A DNA stretch of 64,000 bases, taken from Paenibacillus silvisoli (GTDB lineage Bacteria > Bacillota > Bacilli > Paenibacillales > Paenibacillaceae). The stretch is from contig NZ_CP133017.1 in the NCBI RefSeq assembly GCF_030866765.1, positions 5,684,501 to 5,748,500 of the forward strand, in the 5' to 3' direction. The notes beneath the pieces are model-generated. The model ran no database searches. It was not told the origin of the DNA and saw only the letters and a program-made list of their open reading frames with translations. The translations under genes were made by a program, and so were the position numbers. Positions 62,217 to 64,000 of the stretch are shown one piece after another (position 1 is the first letter of the stretch; each line of letters opens with the position of its first letter).

Positions 62217-63158
62217 CTACTCCCCCGTAATCCCCGAGCGGTCTACGCCCTCCACGAACCAGCGCTGCAGCAAGAAATACACGACCAGCAGCGGCGCGAT
62301 CGTCAGCATCGTGCCCGCCATCTTGACCGCTTCGTTGATTTCGCTGCCCGGAGCGCCCGGCGGGAAGAGCCGCGCATAGCTGTCCGCGAATTTCTGCAGC
62401 TCGAGCGGCAGAATCGTCAGCGTGTTGCCGAAGTACAGCGCCGCGAGATACGACTCGTTCCAGTACCAGACGAACGAGAACAGGAACACGATGATGAACG
62501 CCGGACCGGCCGTCGGAACCGCAATGCGGTAAAACATTTTCAAATAGCCGGCGCCGTCGATCTGCGCGGCCTCTTCCAGCACGACCGGAAGCTTCTTAAA
62601 GAACTGATAGAAAATCATAATGAACAGCGCGCTCTTCAACCCTTGGCCTAGGAAGGCCGGATAGATGTACGTCTTCAACGTACCGAGCAGCTGATAATCC
62701 TTGAACATCAAATACGTCGGAATCATCGTCACCTGCGGCGGGATGATGAACGTCGCGATCATGAGCGCGAACCACAGCCGCTTCAGCGGAAAATCGAACC
62801 GCGCGAAGCCGTACCCAATTACCGAGGACATCACCGTCTGCACGATGGCAGGTGCGCCCGCGACCAGAATGGTCTGCATCAGCGTGCTGCGGAAGTTCAA
62901 CACCTGCAGCGCCTTCTTGTAGTTCTCCACGTACAGCTCCGTCGGAATCCACTTGACCATCGAGTTGACGAGATCGTCCAAGCTCATGAAGCTGTTCACG
63001 AGCATGAAGAGCAGCGGATACAGATAGATGAACCCGATGCCGATCAGCAGCAAATAGACGACAGCTTTGAAAATAAACCCGTCATTCTCGCCCATGCCGA
63101 ACAACAGCTTCTGGATGCGGGTCAGTACCGCGCCCGCTCCCGTGTATGGTTTCCTCAC
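62217..63158 (-). CDS. CUT1 sugar ABC permease, MalG type (third system)
   Basis: A 313-residue permease with six spans; contact loop LPVVLEEAAQIDGAGYLKMF and a C-terminus VVYFLLQRWFVEGVDRSGIT like the LplC/YtcP subgroup, which is associated with GH families in Paenibacillus. Its start overlaps the stop of the partner gene by ATGA. It is the last gene of its own unit, nearly 1 kb before the GH16 operon. Binding protein and regulator should be to the right of the window. Confidence 0.9.
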   Translation of the reverse strand: MRKPYTGAGAVLTRIQKLLFGMGENDGFIFKAVVYLLLIGIGFIYLYPLLFMLVNSFMSLDDLVNSMVKWIPTELYVENYKKALQVLNFRSTLMQTILVAGAPAIVQTVMSSVIGYGFARFDFPLKRLWFALMIATFIIPPQVTMIPTYLMFKDYQLLGTLKTYIYPAFLGQGLKSALFIMIFYQFFKKLPVVLEEAAQIDGAGYLKMFYRIAVPTAGPAFIIVFLFSFVWYWNESYLAALYFGNTLTILPLELQKFADSYARLFPPGAPGSEINEAVKMAGTMLTIAPLLVVYFLLQRWFVEGVDRSGITGE

Positions 63159-64000
63159 GATACCGTCCCTCCCTTTCTAGCGCCCAGCAAAGCGGTCCAA
63201 ATGACGAGCACCAGCGCGATCAGAACAAAATAAATCCACGCAATCGCCGTCGCATAGCCGAAGCCGGTCAACGTATCGAACATGTTCAGACGAATCATGA
63301 CGATGAGCTCGTTCAGCGCGAAGGTCGACAGGTACACGATCGTGTACACGAAGTTGACCAGCACGAGCGGCTTCAGCATCGGCAGCGTCAGCTTCCAGAA
63401 CGACTCCCACGGCGAAGCGCCGTCAATGCGGGCCGCTTCGTACAGCGAGTGGTCGACCTTTTGCAGTCCTGCCAGGAAGATCAGAATTTGCACCCCGGAG
63501 AACCACAGCACCATGATGATCTGCTTGAACAGGAACAGAATCGGGCTCGCGACCGCGGGCGACAAGCTTTCCTTCACCATCGCGAACATGCCGTACGATT
63601 CGATGTTCGGGATGTTCGTGACGCCTTGGGAGAGCAGCTCGTTAATGACCGGGCCGCTCGTAATGATTACGGGCAGGAAGAAGATCGTCCGGAACACGCC
63701 GCGAAGCTTGATTTTCTGATTGATCAGCAGCGCGATAATGAGCGAGAAGGTGACGATGATCGGCACGTTCAAGGCCATTTCCCGCAAATAATGCAGCACC
63801 TTCTCCACGAAGGTGGCATCGGAGACGAACGCGTATTTGTAATTGTCCCAGCCGACGTACTCGGTCTTGATGCCGAGCGGCGTGACCTTTACTTTCTGAA
63901 AGCTCAGAAAGAGGGCGTAAATCATCGGACGAAGCGCGAAAATAAAGAACCCGATGATCCACGGCGCAATGAACGCCATTCCGACGAGTGCTTTTCTGCG
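63155..64000 (-). CDS. CUT1 sugar ABC permease, MalF type (5' end beyond window)
   Basis: At least 281 residues; the frame stays open to the window edge, where RRKALVGMAFIAPWIIGFFI continues upstream, so the true start is beyond 64000. Contact loop VDHSLYEAARIDGASPWESF and six expected helices. It pairs with the MalG-type protein below. The supplied interior ATG at 63979 is inside the first membrane helix and is not the start. Cargo probably feeds the GH16/GH2/DUF4091 enzymes. Confidence 0.9.
   Translation of the reverse strand, partial: RRKALVGMAFIAPWIIGFFIFALRPMIYALFLSFQKVKVTPLGIKTEYVGWDNYKYAFVSDATFVEKVLHYLREMALNVPIIVTFSLIIALLINQKIKLRGVFRTIFFLPVIITSGPVINELLSQGVTNIPNIESYGMFAMVKESLSPAVASPILFLFKQIIMVLWFSGVQILIFLAGLQKVDHSLYEAARIDGASPWESFWKLTLPMLKPLVLVNFVYTIVYLSTFALNELIVMIRLNMFDTLTGFGYATAIAWIYFVLIALVLVIWTALLGARKGGTVS

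Noticed and set aside
1-64000. Search by eye for tRNA, rRNA, CRISPR arrays and insertion sequences.
   Set aside because: No cloverleaf with a CCA-like end, no spacer-repeat array and no transposase frame were found. The 51-bp repeats lack unique spacers and are not CRISPR.

Overview
The window looks like a piece of a Paenibacillus (or close Paenibacillaceae) chromosome carrying the end of an integrated prophage. The host assignment rests on several things seen together: YesM/YesN-type two-component systems paired with CUT1 sugar importers, a very large surface-layer-anchored GH5 glycanase, intracellular GH31, GH2, GH16 and DUF4091 enzymes, the Bacillales gene order ydcC-alr-ndoAI-ndoA, and strong AGGAGG-type ribosome binding sites. 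This is inference from gene content; no 16S or other marker is in the window.

Region 1 (1 to about 6500) is one end of a temperate phage with visibly lower GC than the rest. Early genes lie tightly packed on the minus strand (replisome organiser, ABA-sandwich protein, an RsfA/Myb-like protein, an ERF single-strand annealing protein, several small proteins). They are controlled from a Cro/CI-like switch with three related palindromic operators at 3995-4117. A large serine recombinase ends at 6471. The element has cut into a tadA/cpaF-like pilus ATPase gene. The rest of that gene and the remaining pilus genes should lie beyond the other phage end, outside the window.

Region 2 (6500-9240) is the left-over start of a Flp/Tad-type pilus operon: cpaB, an unusual cpaE, and the interrupted cpaF.

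Region 3 (9.4-20 kb) holds an AraC regulator divergent from a GH31 alpha-xylosidase, a small orphan gene, and a CUT1 importer with its own sensor kinase and response regulator. Region 4 (20-29.6 kb) holds two bactofilins, the toxin-antitoxin pair ndoA/ndoAI, alanine racemase, a YdcC-like lipoprotein, a secreted phytase-like protein, a tandem pair of DUF6143-like proteins, a DUF421 membrane protein and a PhyH-type dioxygenase.

Region 5 (29.6-33.8 kb) is a Fur-controlled, heme-uptake-like operon: binding protein, permease, ATPase and a heme-degrading IsdG-type enzyme. The IsdG domain is fused to ankyrin-like repeats and carries a Gly/His-rich loop. Two chemoreceptors follow (33.8-37.2 kb).

Region 6 (37.2-49.6 kb) is a complete glycan-sensing, uptake and depolymerisation locus: kinase, regulator, binding protein with a cre site, two permeases, and a roughly 1,886-residue GH5 enzyme with repeated binding modules and three SLH domains. 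A fused isobutyryl-CoA mutase (49.7-53.0 kb) follows. Region 7 (53.3-64 kb) is a five-gene intracellular glycan-processing operon (GH16, GH2, two DUF4091, DUF5107/TPR) behind another pair of CUT1 permeases, the last cut by the window end. Three clusters of intergenic repeats with a period of about 51 bp flank this last locus.
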